Origin: Curvularia sp. ZM96
Taxonomy: Eukaryota; Ascomycota; Dothideomycetes; Pleosporales; Pleosporaceae
DNA length: 64,000 nucleotides
Direction of reading: 5' to 3'
Assembly: GCA_022457065.1 (NCBI GenBank)
Contig: JAJGBQ010000002.1
Location: 2,418,001 to 2,482,000 of the forward strand
The notes under the pieces are model-generated. The model was given only the letters and a program-made list of their open reading frames with translations. It was not told the origin of the DNA and did not search any database. The position numbers were made by a program, and so were the translations under genes. Below are positions 35,938 to 48,224 of the stretch, piece after piece. How positions within the stretch are numbered: position 1 is the stretch's first letter; every line of letters starts with the position of its first letter.

Positions 35938-36996
35938 TCAAAAAGGGTCCGCCCTGCCCTTGATCCGATGAACATGACGACACACGACCCTCACGCCCTC
36001 TTCGCACCCTAACCTGCCCACCTCCTTCTTAACACTCTGCGCAATGCGCTCAGCAATAGCCACACTACGATGTGTGCCCGCGTGACAACACACACTCATA
36101 CTCACCTCCATGCTTCCAGTGCCGCGTCCCCTTTTCTCCTTGCTCTTCTCCCTGTCCCCGAACAGTAGCAGCTCCTTAACTGCCTTGCGAACAGCCGTCC
36201 TGGCACCGGAATCTTGCATCACTACGTTTTGGACGGCGGGAGAGATGCCTGAATAGCGGTCGCACATGGCGGGTGGCGGTGGACGCATCTTACGCGCGTC
36301 GATGGTGTAGAGGTGTGGGATTGGGGGGTAGCGCTGTGGGACTTGAGAGGCGAGAAGAGCGGCAGTGGAAGACTCGCTGCGGATCAGGTCCGCAGCGAAG
36401 GTGATGATGTAGATGGTTGGCTGGGTGGGCTTGGGGATTGGACGCATCGACGGATACAGCGTTCGTGATGTGTGATCTTCGCGTCCTCGGAAAGGGGTCA
36501 TGTGTTGACGTGGCAGAGGGTACAGTGTTTCTTTTTCTTCCTTTCTGGCCCTTTGTCTCTCCATCTCTCTGGCTTCCTCGATGGTTATGTTCGTCATTCG
36601 CTTTAGGCTTGGTTGATAGGGGGGCAAGTCGAAGTGTACGTGTTTGCTCGCCACCGCCTTAGGGTTACGCGTACGTGGTACTTGGTCTTGTTGCGGCGGC
36701 TGTACCGGTCTGACGTGCTTCCAAGTGACTGTTTGTATGGGCTGGACGGGACTGCTTGATGCGGGAAATAATGCTTCGTAGTAGGGATTATAGCGACGGG
36801 GTTCCGAGTAGTAAGGCCTAGACCTGTACTTGGTGTTATAGGATTTGGCCATGGGATGTTGAGGATGGGAAAGAGAATGAAGATAGTTTGGTGCGGGTTG
36901 GGAAGGAGTAGGGATATATCGAGGCATCATCGCCACTGCTTTGTTTTTATGTGTTGTCACAGCTGAAGTAAAGTGCGCTCCCAAATCACGACACAT
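35938..36996 (-). CDS. RapZ C-terminal-domain-like protein
   Basis: A single-exon frame of 352 residues from the first true ATG (36996). Two adjacent ATGs at 36930 and 36927 (MMPRYIPTP) are equally credible starts. The C-terminal 160 residues resemble the C-terminal domain of bacterial RapZ/YvcJ: PTIYIITFAADLIRS, then PPIPHLYTIDARKMRPPP (like the FDvR strand), then ISPAVQNVV, then the glycine/His loop VCCHAGTHRSVAIAERIA, and a final basic strand VRVVCRHVHRIKG. In enterobacteria this domain binds the small RNAs GlmY/GlmZ; in a fungus it must do something else. The N-terminal half is Pro/Tyr/Arg-rich and disordered. The nucleotide-binding N-terminal kinase-like domain of RapZ is missing. The function is unknown. 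Confidence 0.72.
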   Translation of the reverse strand: MCRDLGAHFTSAVTTHKNKAVAMMPRYIPTPSQPAPNYLHSLSHPQHPMAKSYNTKYRSRPYYSEPRRYNPYYEALFPASSSPVQPIQTVTWKHVRPVQPPQQDQVPRTRNPKAVASKHVHFDLPPYQPSLKRMTNITIEEAREMERQRARKEEKETLYPLPRQHMTPFRGREDHTSRTLYPSMRPIPKPTQPTIYIITFAADLIRSESSTAALLASQVPQRYPPIPHLYTIDARKMRPPPPAMCDRYSGISPAVQNVVMQDSGARTAVRKAVKELLLFGDREKSKEKRGRGTGSMEVSMSVCCHAGTHRSVAIAERIAQSVKKEVGRLGCEEGVRVVCRHVHRIKGRADPF

Positions 36997-37706
36997 GGCG
37001 TGAGAAATGACGGTCAACTAGGGCGCGTTGATGAAATATAAACAAAACATGTTTGCTGGTTAGTGTGAGTTCACTACGTAAATTAATGGTAGCACAGTGT
37101 GATCAAAAGACCTCGCGATTGTCCTTTCAAGCAAGACGATAGGTAGTCATGGTTCGTGGAGTCACAGTCGTACAAATGACATGGCCTTGCTATCTCCTCA
37201 TGATGGTTCGTTGTAGAGGCATTTTGCGTGCTTTCAAGCTAACAACAGTGAGTAGTAGTGAAAATGTGAGAGGGAAGCATGGAAGTGAGCCTATGAGTAC
37301 GAGTCATGAATGATAGTGAATCGAGATTTTTGGGCAGTCGTAAATAAGAAAAATGAACTGACTCGAGAATGTGTGACAGATCATGAAAGAGAAGGAGTCA
37401 GTCGAAAGCTAGGAGCAGAGGACTGAATGGATGTGCAAGGGAAAGAGCAATAGCGGTCCAGTGACGAGTGAAGCAGTGACGAAGTAGCTTTGGTGCAGGA
37501 AAAAACAAACAAACAAGAACAGCTGACCACGCTCTCAGCTCACACTTCTATCTGTCCACAGGTATTTGAATCGTATAGAGGACCTCATCTCACAGCGTGC
37601 CTTCACTGACGTTGTACAAGACTACTTGACAGGTGAAGGTTTATATATTTCCAATGATGCATCATCTTCGCTTCAGACACAGCAGGAGAAGCAGAGCCGA
37701 ACCATC
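36997..37706. other. Upstream of RapZ-like gene; start of gene-poor tract
   Basis: No gene supported. It includes the RapZ-like promoter. An acceptor-like sequence (TCTATCTGTCCACAG, ending 37560) precedes the small spliced ORF, so a 5' exon of that transcript may lie here, but I could not find one with a start codon in phase. Confidence 0.4.
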
Positions 37707-38031
37707 ATGCGTGATAGAAAATGTCCATGTAATCTACTGGTTTCGACGAAAGCGTTCGATCTCATCAAGGTAAGATGAGTACAAGCCGTAATGTTGTAAA
37801 CAGCAGTGTTTTACTAACATACAGGTACCTGAAATGCCAGTAGCAACTTGGCCTCTGGCCACAACACAGCCATTTTTGCTATCCTTTAAAAACTGGCCTA
37901 ACAAGACCTGCGTAGCCGAGCTAGTACACCGAATACTTCCATCAAAACCAGCAAAAATGCCAACACAATCCACCACTCTACTTTTGCCTACAGAAAAGGT
38001 ATCGATTGACATTGAGCCAACTAGACAATGA
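37707..38031 (+). CDS. Tentative small spliced ORF, unknown function
   Basis: Exons are 37707..37769 and 37825..38031, totalling 270 nt or 89 residues. The support is the splice signals: donor AAG|GTAAGA, a perfect TACTAAC branch box 11 nt before the acceptor ACATACAG, intron length 55 bp, and reading frames that join in phase (FDLIKVPEMPVATW). The frame is open upstream of 37707 to about 37523, so a longer N terminus from an unseen upstream exon is possible (an acceptor-like site ends at 37560). The residues (NWPNKTCVAELVHRILPSKP) match nothing I recognise. It may be a lineage-specific gene or a spliced non-coding RNA. Confidence 0.3.
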
Positions 38032-38821
38032 CCAAGCTTCAGTTCCAGGGCGCTCCAGTGGGCCCCCTCTCCAGACCACTGCTGCACGACATTACATGGA
38101 CCTCATTGCGCATTCCATTCCAAAGCCACTCTAGGTACAATGCTAGCTGCTTGTCACACCATGGACCAGGAGTGTGAGCTGACTCGTCGTCAAGCGTGGC
38201 CGGCCGTGTATCCACAAGCGTCTACGGAGTATGTCGCTTGCGTTGGGCATCATTCGAGCGAGGGATACGTGTGTAAGGGAGGGTTGTATCCTGCTACGTC
38301 AGCATCTTCCTTGCTGCCAGCAAGGTCAAGCGGGCGAGCAGGCTAGGGGTCCAGCGGGCTAAACCGTCTTCGTCTGCTCATCCCAAAAAGGGAATATACG
38401 AACGTGCATCCTTTTTCTCTTGAAGGTTCAGGGTGCTTGCAACCGTCAAACGTTGGGCAGCCAAGCTCTTTGTACTGTATCGCATAAAACCGTCTTATCT
38501 AGACGAATCAACCCCCCTCCTCCTCGTGCAGACCGCTTCACATCTATATGAACCTTGGCGGGCAACGACATGCTTGAAGATCGCAAGCATGCGTTCAAGA
38601 CACCTGCAGCACCCCCCCTCCGATCAATTTGGAGATGAGAGCATATTCCAAGTCCGTGAACTGTATTATTGACCGTGCGTTACTCCGAAAGAGTGGAGAC
38701 TTACTTACCCATATTCCAACTTTGGCCCTGGCCTTGTCAGTGTGCGTGTGCATCAAACAGAAGTTGGGGTCTTTTGACATCTGACGCGACTCCACCACCA
38801 CGCACGTCGTAAACGCAAGCT

Positions 38822-38841
38822 TACATACATACATACATACA
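38822..38841. repeat. (TACA)5 microsatellite
   Basis: Five copies of TACA in a row. Confidence 0.9.
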
Positions 38842-39579
38842 ATGTGACAGGCATTACATTGCTCAGTGCTTTTCAAGCGCTCCCTACGACATACAACGTC
38901 TCGTTCTGTGGGGCAAAGGCCAGTTCACTTACACACACGACAAGTCAAGTCCATATCCGATGCTCCGGTGCTTCGGAGTTGGCGGTCTACGTATCGACGA
39001 TATGAAAGGGCCGATGATGATGGTGATAAGGAGGAAAGGCGAGGACAGAACATTTTTTTTCTCTTCATGGCACCGCGTTTACTCCGTACACGCACATATT
39101 GGACTGGCTAGAACCAAGTCTCTCATCTGAAACCATGACAGATTGGGGGGAACACATAACATCTACGAGACAGTATGATTGCGGAGAGACACGGTTTGTA
39201 TGTAACAAGGGTTGCTTGAGCAAGAGAAGAAAGAGCACAAGGGACCTTGGTTAGATCGCATTTTCCAAACACAAAAATGCTGACAACCAAGTTAACCGTA
39301 CTGTGCCGTGACCGATTTGAGGATCCATTTCCTCTTTTTTCCCTGTACAAATTCAATTGCCTCCGCGTTTAAAAGGGTTGTGGAGATGTGCCGAACGACG
39401 ACGGCGATGGCCACTACCCTCGTCTACATAACGGGCCGAATATATCATCCTTGCGGAATCGATCCTATCGGGATTGTGGTTGCGACAATCACTAACCGGC
39501 CCGACTCGTTAGGCGGATAGAGACATTTTTCGGTTGTTCGGTTGGAGTTTTGATACCGCGCACCGCTCCCTACGCCCTA

Positions 39580-39599
39580 ACCCATGTCCCGACATGGGT
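39580..39599. repeat. Perfect 9-bp inverted repeat
   Basis: ACCCATGTC (39580-39588), spacer CC, GACATGGGT (39591-39599). It could form a hairpin or be a dimer-binding palindrome. It stands in the gene-poor tract with no adjacent gene. Confidence 0.7.
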
Positions 39600-39855
39600 A
39601 AGTGAGTGGGTGAATTAGGGATCATGACGCGAAAAGAAGAGCATTTGGAGTAAGAAGAAGAAGCACAGACGGATTTAGGCGCGTAATAGAACATGCTCGG
39701 AATATTCTTTTTGCTCCAAATCCAATCTCCTAACCACAGTACCCTGGCTTCTTGAGGCCATCATAGTTTCAACGTCCGAAGTTACCCAGGCGTCCCCTCT
39801 CTCTCCCCTTCTGACTCCAATCATGTGCCAGGGGGTTAACAGAGAAGCACCAACC

Positions 39856-39885
39856 ACACACAGACACACAGACACACGCAGAGCC
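39856..39885. repeat. (CACAGA)n-like repeat
   Basis: Repeated ACACAGACACACAGACACACGCAGA sequence, a degenerate CA-rich simple repeat. Confidence 0.8.
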
Positions 39886-42796
39886 AGGCGTATCCCCACC
39901 CCTTCGCTTTGCCAACCCCAGCGATAACCCCAGCTACGGAGTACTTGACACAACGAGCATGTACCAGTACGCATGTCGGTCAGCAACCGTTGGAACCGGA
40001 CAACCGAGCCACAGAGCTGCATACAACAAGCGGTCACAAATAAGATATCGTAGAAACTAATAGGCCCGACCTCTTCTTCACTGAGACAGGTCTCCAACCG
40101 ACCTCCATGCAGTAAGTATAACAGTCCCGAGCCAATGTTTTAATCTTAGATGCACACTACTATACATACGCGTACACGGACATCGACGCATACATCCTGT
40201 CACTCTATCTGTCTCTTAGGCCTTGTTGCGGGGGGAGTGACGGGGGCTTAGATCTTGGCCCCATGCTCTCGTAATCTCGGCTGTTGTTGCTATATTCACA
40301 GTGCGTGTTTTGTCTTTTGTGTGTGTGCATACTATGAGTGTGCGGGAGGCGCCTCTAGCCGATGAGACACACCTGACTTATCGGTGAGGAGGGGAAGGAA
40401 AGCGTATGTAGTAGTAAGCAAACGCTCGATTGGCGAGGATAGGGAACGCGCGGAAGACCGCAGCGTGTGTTTGCGCAGGCTGATTAGATCGGGCCTAGGT
40501 CAGCGCTGGGACGGGCTTCTCTCGACGCTATTCGACAGACGACTACGTGATTGTGACTGCATACAAAATGTCTAGTGTGATGGGTGTGAAAGGTGTGTTG
40601 ATGGCTGGGTCTAGACAATTCATTCACTCTACGCGGCGTGCGTATGAGGCGCGTACCCGAGCAGTGGAAATATTGGTGGCCGCATCAACGGCCAACACGC
40701 TTCGCGCCTCACTTTCCCCGAATTAAGCTTTCAGACGTTGATATATCCATATATATTTTAAACTCTGTCTTTCGGTCGTCGGTGCACATCGGTGACCGTC
40801 ATCCGAAAGGTTCTAGATGTGTTGGAGATCGTGGCCGGAGATTCTGTTGGGTTCCCGCAATATATTGATCCCCCCGTTTTGCCGTACAACTGCATGTGCC
40901 ACAACATGCAATGACGGAAGCGAACATGTCCCGAGGCTAGGAATTGCCGTGATTCAAGACAGGACCAAGTGGCTATGAAACTCCTTTGCCGTCGCCAACA
41001 CGAAGCGAACTAGTCAGCCCAAAAAAGAATGCATACTCCCGAGTAGTGCCTATATCCACTTTGTTGCCAAAGAAAGGATATTCATGCGTAACGCGCGCTG
41101 GACCTTAATACGACGGGGCAAGGTTGAATGCGCAAGTCATCGTTTCCAGCTTAGCGGGTCATCCGTAGCAGTACTTTTACATGATGACATGCTCATGATG
41201 TTCACAAGCGCGTCTGAGGTTCCAGGTTGCTGACCAATTATTCAAAGAAGACAGACCAAGTCGGCGTCCATTGTCAAAAGGGCCCCAGAATTGATCGCCG
41301 TCTCGTGTGCTCAGCAGGGGAGGGAGCTCTATAACATCAGCGGAGGATACTCCGGAAGGCCTGAATCACAGTGCTCATTCCCGTCATTATCCACCCACAC
41401 GTTTGAACGATGTCCAACGTTTCCCGTTCGTTTTTTAAGGTTGCGCTGCGGTTAGCGCGTGGTTCGTACTTATCAGATCGAGGATTGGGAGGAAACAACT
41501 TCCGTGGTGGTGCACTATCCGGTGTGCTACGCCTGCAAGGCTCATCTTGCAAAAGTAGTCTTTGTGACATGATCACCCCGAAGAGGTGCTCTTGCAGGCG
41601 ACTCGAGTCATGTGAAATGGCATGTCTTTGCGAACGCGAGGACGACGCCATCTTCCTTATCTCGGCGTTAGATCTCCGTCCCTTCCCCCAAGTATGATCT
41701 TCGCAAGCAACTCTGCATGCCCGCATCCGACAAGGCACATTTCGGAGTAATCCACGGCTGACTGGTTTAATACTCCGAACTATGGTGCAGATGACTTTGT
41801 TCGAACAGGTCACCAGCGAGACCATGCGGGCCCTGTTGAATCGCTATTAGGCTTGCCATATGCTGAACGAAGCTTTTGTCGCTCCGCCCTATTGAGCAAG
41901 TATTGGCCGCAAAGATGTCACGCGTTGACGAAGAACACCCGCGTTTCAATAGTGGACAATGTCATCACCTTTCCAGGGTCCAAAGCTGTGCACTGACCGG
42001 AAGGTTCGGTTTTGCGCAACACTGCGAATTAGCTGGGGTCGGCGGGAGGCCCGGCTAGCCCTCCCAGGCACAAGAGGCTGGCCGTCAGAAAACTGGCCGA
42101 CCAGATTTGCCGGCGATTGCCATTTACATAGTTGGATGTCTGGCTGCGGCTTGGTTTGCACATTCTTAGATACAATATACGGAGTACATACGCGTCGCCG
42201 TGTTTGAATGAAGGTTGAGCCTGATTCGACGCTGCCGACTCAGTTGGCAGGGTTACATATGGGTTTCGCTTCGGCTTGGAGATGAGTGGGGGCACAGCAT
42301 ACCAAAACGGCTACGGTTCGCGACGGTTTAGACAAGGCCGCTGGCTGACAGGAGGAATGATAGGCGGGATAGACCGCGAGGCGCGGCTGACGCTTTTGCG
42401 GTGAGTACGATACACCATGGTCTTGTTGGTTGTTGGATGCTTCCAAGCGTGGCTAAGAGTCGCTAAAAGCAGTCGGGCAACTTAGTATGATTACTCGATG
42501 AGGTGTGGAGGGTCGGAGGGTGGGAATGGAGGGCAGACCAGGAATTGGAGCGGCTTGGCGATTGAGCGGGGAAATCTCCGGCTGGATACGATGGACCGGC
42601 GCCGTGGAACTAAGATGCGAGTGCTTGATTGGCGGCTCGAATCGCTAAGCCCTACACATCTTTCTCGTGTTGCCTGTTGTGCATGTCGAGTCGCTATTGC
42701 GGTGGCTCTGGGGATTCGCAAAGTAGTACCAGAACGTGCAGCATGCAGAAAGAAAAGTCCATGGCCGGAACAAATAACGGTACCCTTCGCATGCAG

Positions 42797-42816
42797 GTGT
42801 GTGTGTGTGTGTGTGT
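42797..42816. repeat. (GT)10 microsatellite
   Basis: Ten GT units without interruption. Confidence 0.9.
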
Positions 42817-44711
42817 TGCGCATCCAGCAAACCATGGGTGCGCAAAGCGACCCTTTTGGTGTAAAGTACGTACCGATCACGAGTTTGTATGGTACGTATT
42901 TTGCAATCCATAGGTGTACGTGCGGCAAAAAGCGGCAAGGTAGTCAGGCCATTATTGTACTTGCTTTTTTGCTTCCTTGACAGCAAAAGGCCACGTTTGA
43001 TTTGTCATTCTACGCAAAACACTAGAGGCAAACCCTTTGCGGGGGGAGGCTCCGCCACCACATTCCTTTGCCCCATCAGCGCCGTACTGCCCGTGTAGAA
43101 GAATTGGAATCAGGGCCAAAAGTAAAGAGAGAAAGAAATAAGAATTAAGAAAAATGAAACAAGACTAAGTGTATACATGCGGCGCACGATAAGGCAGGTG
43201 GGCGTTTCCAGCAGCCAACATGTCGATTGCAGGCCCTAGCTACACCGATCAAGGAGATATTGCATCGTGAGATTAGTGCGTAATCACATCTTGTTACGTT
43301 ACATTAGTGCTAAGAGGCAAAGATGCAAGAGGGTGTAACGCTTCGCCCGATAGACTTTGGAGCTATCCGGGTAATCGGCATCGTGTTTGGGTGTTGGTGC
43401 ATCATGTGCCGTGTCGCGTGCAGTGGGAGGAAGAAAAACGAAGGAAGAGCCACAGGGAGCGAAACGGCTGAGGCGCTGGTGAAGGCTGTGTGGGAAAACA
43501 CCAAAAGCCAGCTACACCTGTCGCCCAGCCATGTGGTCGGAAGGGACTACCGCACTTGGCCGTTCCGTCAGACGCCACAAGGCATTTCGGCCGAGCACCA
43601 AGCCCGCTCATGCGTCCACCAACATGGGTCCGAGGAAGGGGACCTGCGCAACCACGGGCACAGGCGTCTACACAGGAGCCACAAGCAAAAGAAAACACCA
43701 GGCGGCAACGGCTGGATGAGACAAAACGCGGAGAAATCTGCCGTCGTCCACTAACCATTGAGCCGCCTGCTGCGTGAACGGTGTGTGAGGGTCCTTCGAG
43801 ATCCAACAAAAAGCATAAATATAGACTATGTATTCCATACGTCGAAGAAGAAATCGCCAAGAGGTGAATGTCAAAATCGGTGACTAACACTGCCATAGTC
43901 GCGACACCTTACGGAGCCTGCGCCGTCTTTGACCAATCAGACGAATGCCTACGACTTTGCCGGCCTCATGCCTCGTTGTTTATCCAGCTCACACGTAGAT
44001 CTAGACCCCACATCTTGCAGCAATCGCATACACCACCCCCGTCTAGTCTGATCGGTGAGAGAAATGCAAAATGCCATAGATATGTCCTCTCCAGTCTTGG
44101 GGTTTATACCCACTGTAGCGGTTAACAGCCCTTGTCCTGAAAAGCTCGCATGTGGCAACCAGGATTCAGGACGCAGGACGACGTGGAAAAGAAAAGAAAA
44201 AACTGGCAACATGTTATGGTCACTTTCAACACTACAACACAAAACATCCACCCAACCCTTGTAATGACGCAAAATAACGAATTGATTCCTGAACCAGTAC
44301 ATAGATGGATATAAATGACTAGAAGTTGCATAAGTCTTCTTTCAGCGCTAGCCACCCAATGATGATGATGATAATGTTGTCCTTGCTACGTGCTCGTACG
44401 TATGGTTACATATACAATGATAGCCGTCGGTGATGGGGAATATCGAGGGAAAAAAAGTAAAAGAATCCAAAGAAAAAAATGAATTAACAGAAAACAATGC
44501 GCCAGGGCCAAAATATGCAAGTCATTATGCACAATCCCAGATCTGTATCGGACCCGATCGCCCGTGACGGATGGTGACAAAGTCGAAAAAAGGGAGGGTG
44601 TGCTCGCATGCGTCAGCGTATGCGGGTGTCGCTCCATACGGCAGGATAACGGATCTGGGAGCCGGTTTAGAGACCGCCACCATGTTTTGCTTTTTTGCTT
44701 TCCACCTGACA

Positions 44712-47700
44712 TCACTCTAGACCCTGTTGTCGCTGAACATTCCTCAGGATTTCCAGGTCCATGCGTAGGATGGGCGAGTTCGGCGCAACGTCCTCAATGA
44801 CATTGATGGTACGCTTGAACAGAGCCGAGAGGGTGGCCTTCGTAAGCCAGGTGTCGCTTGGTAGGAGAGGGTAGAGTTTGGATTTATACACCGAAGCCAG
44901 GACAAGCATGTTGCCAAATTGCCTATCTTGTGTTAGCCGATTCATTGACAAATGACAATGGCGCAAAAAGACTTACGCGTGAAGTGTACCAAAAATGTTC
45001 GTGACCACAAGCCTCTTCTTACGTGTCGGGGTGAAGTACTGGTAATTGCTACCAGGTTCCTCGCCTACACGATCGAACGCAATCGTGCTGTGAATCGCGC
45101 TGTTAATGCATTGACAGGCAACTTTGATAATCTTCTGCTGATCCTCGCTCAGCTCGACCATCTGCACGTTCCTGTTGGTAAGGGGCTGGCCGTATGGCGA
45201 CGGCGAGCTGTGCTGAGAGGCGCCCGTGCTGCCTGGAGGTGGGGGCGGGAACTCCAACACATGACTCGCAAGCTTCAGGTAGGGTCGCAGCATCATGTAG
45301 AGACCACCATAGTACTTGGCGCGAACACGAGCAATGTTGAGGTCGGTCGAAGGGTACTCATCGTCGGACCAGGCAAGCTCAGGCGAGAGGAGTTTCCTCC
45401 AGTTTTCCAGCACGCCCACATGTGTGAGTGCGTGGTAAGCCACTTCCTTGACATTGGTGGGGTCGAAGCTCATTCGTCCGCTGGGTCCGTACAGCGCATT
45501 GTGCGCTACGTTCAGAATAACTCGCAAGAACGTTTGCGTAGAGTAAAGCTTCATCATCAAATCGTTCCGTGGGCCCGATGTTATGTCTTCTAGTTGCGCA
45601 GAGTTGCTGTCTTCTTGAAGCCAGGTTTCGTTGACACCTTCAGGGTACATAATGTCACTTTGGTGGGCTGAGATGCCGGAGGGTGGTAGATTGCTCATCT
45701 CTGCCAATATATCGCTAGAATCTGGTTAGCAAGTGCTGGAATCCTAAGACGCGAGAAAATGAATCACTTACGATTCGAGCTGCAGTGCTGTCCAATAAAC
45801 GCACATGACTAGATTCAACCGATACCGTTCCTTGGGACTCCAAAATTGTCTCTTCTCGTTGTTCACACGAAGAAGCTTAGAATAGTCGGCTTTGATGAGA
45901 ACCAGGGCGATTCGGCATGCATTGTTGATCCAGCTCCAACTCTCCAACACACGGGCAAACTGACTGAGGTAAAGCGCAGCTAGGAGCATGGCTTGCGCAT
46001 GAGCAGTTGTGTTACCTCCTTGCTGGTTTCCCAAGATGTCTGTAGCATACGCGTAGTAAGCCATGCCAGGGAGGATGTCAATGTTTCGCGGACGGCTGTC
46101 TTCCGATATCTCGCTGGCGAAACTGCCGTTGGCATTCGGGGAATTGCGAATGTAGCCGTATTCGGAGTGGATGTAAGGATTTCGGTCGTTTTGCGGTGCA
46201 GGCAATGGGTCCGTGTAGGAGCAGACCTTGCCAAGAGCAAGAACAAGGAGAACGATGGCATTGCGCAGTGAGCGCTCAATCTCACCTCTGGCCGATGGGA
46301 GACCGTCGAAGCCGCTGGCCGAGCGCTTCCGCTTGATGCCAGGGTTGAGCTGATGCACTCCATTGACAGCAGGTGATCGGATGCCTGCGCCGCGCGATTC
46401 TGGGCTGTATTGGTCGCTGAATTCTCTGAACATGCGCTTCAGCTTGACTTCGTTGATAAACGGGTGGAACATGTGCATGCTGTCCATGTAAGACTTGAGC
46501 AGCTCGAACATGACATGACGACGGAAGTCAGGGCGGCCATCTGGACCAAGGCCGCTCTGGTAACTTTCGCGCGGTGTGCTGCTGGGCTCAGAAGGACTTT
46601 GATGATCATAAGGTGGGTGGCCCCATAGACCGTCTTTGCCTGGTGCTGGAGAGGCTACGTCGGAATCGTTACTGCTCTCGGGACTACCGGGCCCTTGGGC
46701 GCCGTCATTAAGGTCTTGGCCCTCGCCAACGCCCCAAACGCGCAGCAGTCCACGATCCTGCTCCAACTGCATCGGGTAGTCCGACACTTCACGGCCATTG
46801 TCGATCAGTCGTTTCAAATAAGGAATGCCTTGATAGAAGATGTTCATTTGCGTCCATTCTTCGAGTAGCTTGTGCGCGGGGGTGGTGTGGTCTCCTTGGA
46901 GGCCTGTCTGTTCCTTGGGGCCCGTCTCGGTGGCATGGCTACGATCGGTCCGAACGCTTTCGGCAGGTGTTGCGGGTTGCTGTGGAGGTGGTGCAAACTG
47001 CGATTCTTGCTTAATCGGAGCGGACGCATGTGTACCCAGAGGCGACAATGTGCTCGAATGGGCAACGACTGGGGATTCCATCTTAAGGTTGTTAACTCGA
47101 GCCATCTGGCCCCTTCCTTGGATAGGCGTGGGCCATCTGGATGCGCTCGGATCCCGCTGTGGCGCGGAAAAAGAGGCCTCAGGTGAAGCGTGGTTGGACA
47201 TCGTTGGTGGCAATCTGCTCTCCACGCCTTGTTTCCACGTGTTGAATTGGTCCACGAATTGTGAGAGGACATCTGATATGTTGTTGACACTCTCTTGAAG
47301 CTGCATCATGCTTCGATCTTGTCTAGGGGAGCGTCAGTGGAAGGGAGACCAAAACAGTAAGCGGAGGCGGACGCACTTAGGTGGCGGAACATCTTTGTAC
47401 TGGCAGTCAAAGTTGTTCTCTCTACAGAATTGACACGGCCGGGCTTCGTCACACTTCTGCTTTCGCGAGCGGCAGTGGTTACACGCCTGGGTGGCTCGGA
47501 CCTGCTTTCTTCGTATTTGCTGTGTTGCACCATAATCGTTCATGTAAGGCGTAGGCGCGTAGGGCGTCACCGGCTGGGGATACTGCTGGGTAGGTGGTGG
47601 CGGTTGCGCGTGGTATGGCGGTGGTCCGTTGGGGTGTGAGGGACTCATGGCATGGCTATAGCCATTCGCCATGTTGCCATTTGGCCGATGCTCCGGGTTC

Positions 47701-48224
47701 ATCGGCGGCCACGAAGGGTGATGGCCTCCATGCTCCATGGGTGCTTGAGGTTGAGGTTGGGGCTGAGGTTGAGGCTGAGGTTGGGGCTTGACGTCGACAC
47801 TGATGCTGAGGCTCGTCGACCGTGAACTATGAGGCTCTGGGGCGGATGCTGACTGGGGCGTCTGTGGAGGACGGTAGGTGGAGATTCGGTCCTGAGGGAT
47901 CGTCACAGAAGAGGCCCCCGTGACGCCATTGGGATGCTGGTGAGGAGAGGGTATGTTACGCGGATCCGCAAGGGCGCGGATGTCAGAGGGTGGCAACGAC
48001 GGTGAGGGTAGCGGACCTGGGTAACCTTGAGGGTGAGCGGTGTACTGGTGAGCAGGAGTAGTGTAAGTCGGAGAAGCCTGGGCCAAGGTGGGATGTGTCG
48101 GAGGCCGAGTTGGTTGGGTATGAGGCGGTGGAGGAGGGGGTGGAAATCCGTGACCGTTGTACTCAAGATTGCTGGAGCCCAAACGAGCTCTCTTAGAGTG
48201 GGTGGGCGCGTCAGGATCAGCCAT
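44712..48224 (-). CDS. Zn2Cys6 transcription factor with long proline/glutamine-rich N terminus
   Basis: Exons are complement(44712..44922, 44977..45714, 45772..47322, 47377..48224), totalling 3348 nt or 1115 residues. The first 240 residues are Pro/Gln/His-rich, with a (PQ)8-like repeat encoded around 47755-47790. A zinc cluster follows (CNHCRSRKQKCDEARPCQFCRENNFDCQY: C-x2-C-x6-C-x5-C-x2-C-x6-C). The first intron falls just after it (PPPK|QDRS) and leads into a helical MMQLQESVNNISDVLSQF segment, a likely dimerisation coiled coil. The fungal_trans/MHR region spans roughly residues 530-950 (RRHVMFELLKSYMDSMHMFHPFINEVKLKRMF, WSWINNACRIALVLIKADYSKL). The family is nuclear and DNA-binding, related to Gal4-type regulators; the targets are unknown. 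The start is the first ATG (48224). Confidence 0.92.

Larger units (their letters stand above)
38032..44711. other. Gene-poor tract
   Basis: About 6.7 kb with no frame carrying known motifs. The base composition is close to the rest of the window, so it is not an obvious AT-rich, RIP-degraded transposon island. It holds simple repeats (38822-38841, 39856-39885, 42797-42816), a perfect inverted repeat (39580-39599) and eight CGGAGTA words. Frames such as 41337-41825 (minus) and 42498-42980 (plus) have patchy Arg/Cys/Ser-rich composition without domain structure. The right end is the 3' flank of the zinc-cluster gene. Confidence 0.5.

Noticed and set aside
41448..41500. tRNA-like D-arm word (GCGGTTAGCGCG)
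   Set aside because: No matching acceptor stem or T arm; the remainder does not fold.
41337..41825. 162-codon minus-strand frame
   Set aside because: Basic/Ser-rich composition without domain structure or splice context in the gene-poor tract.
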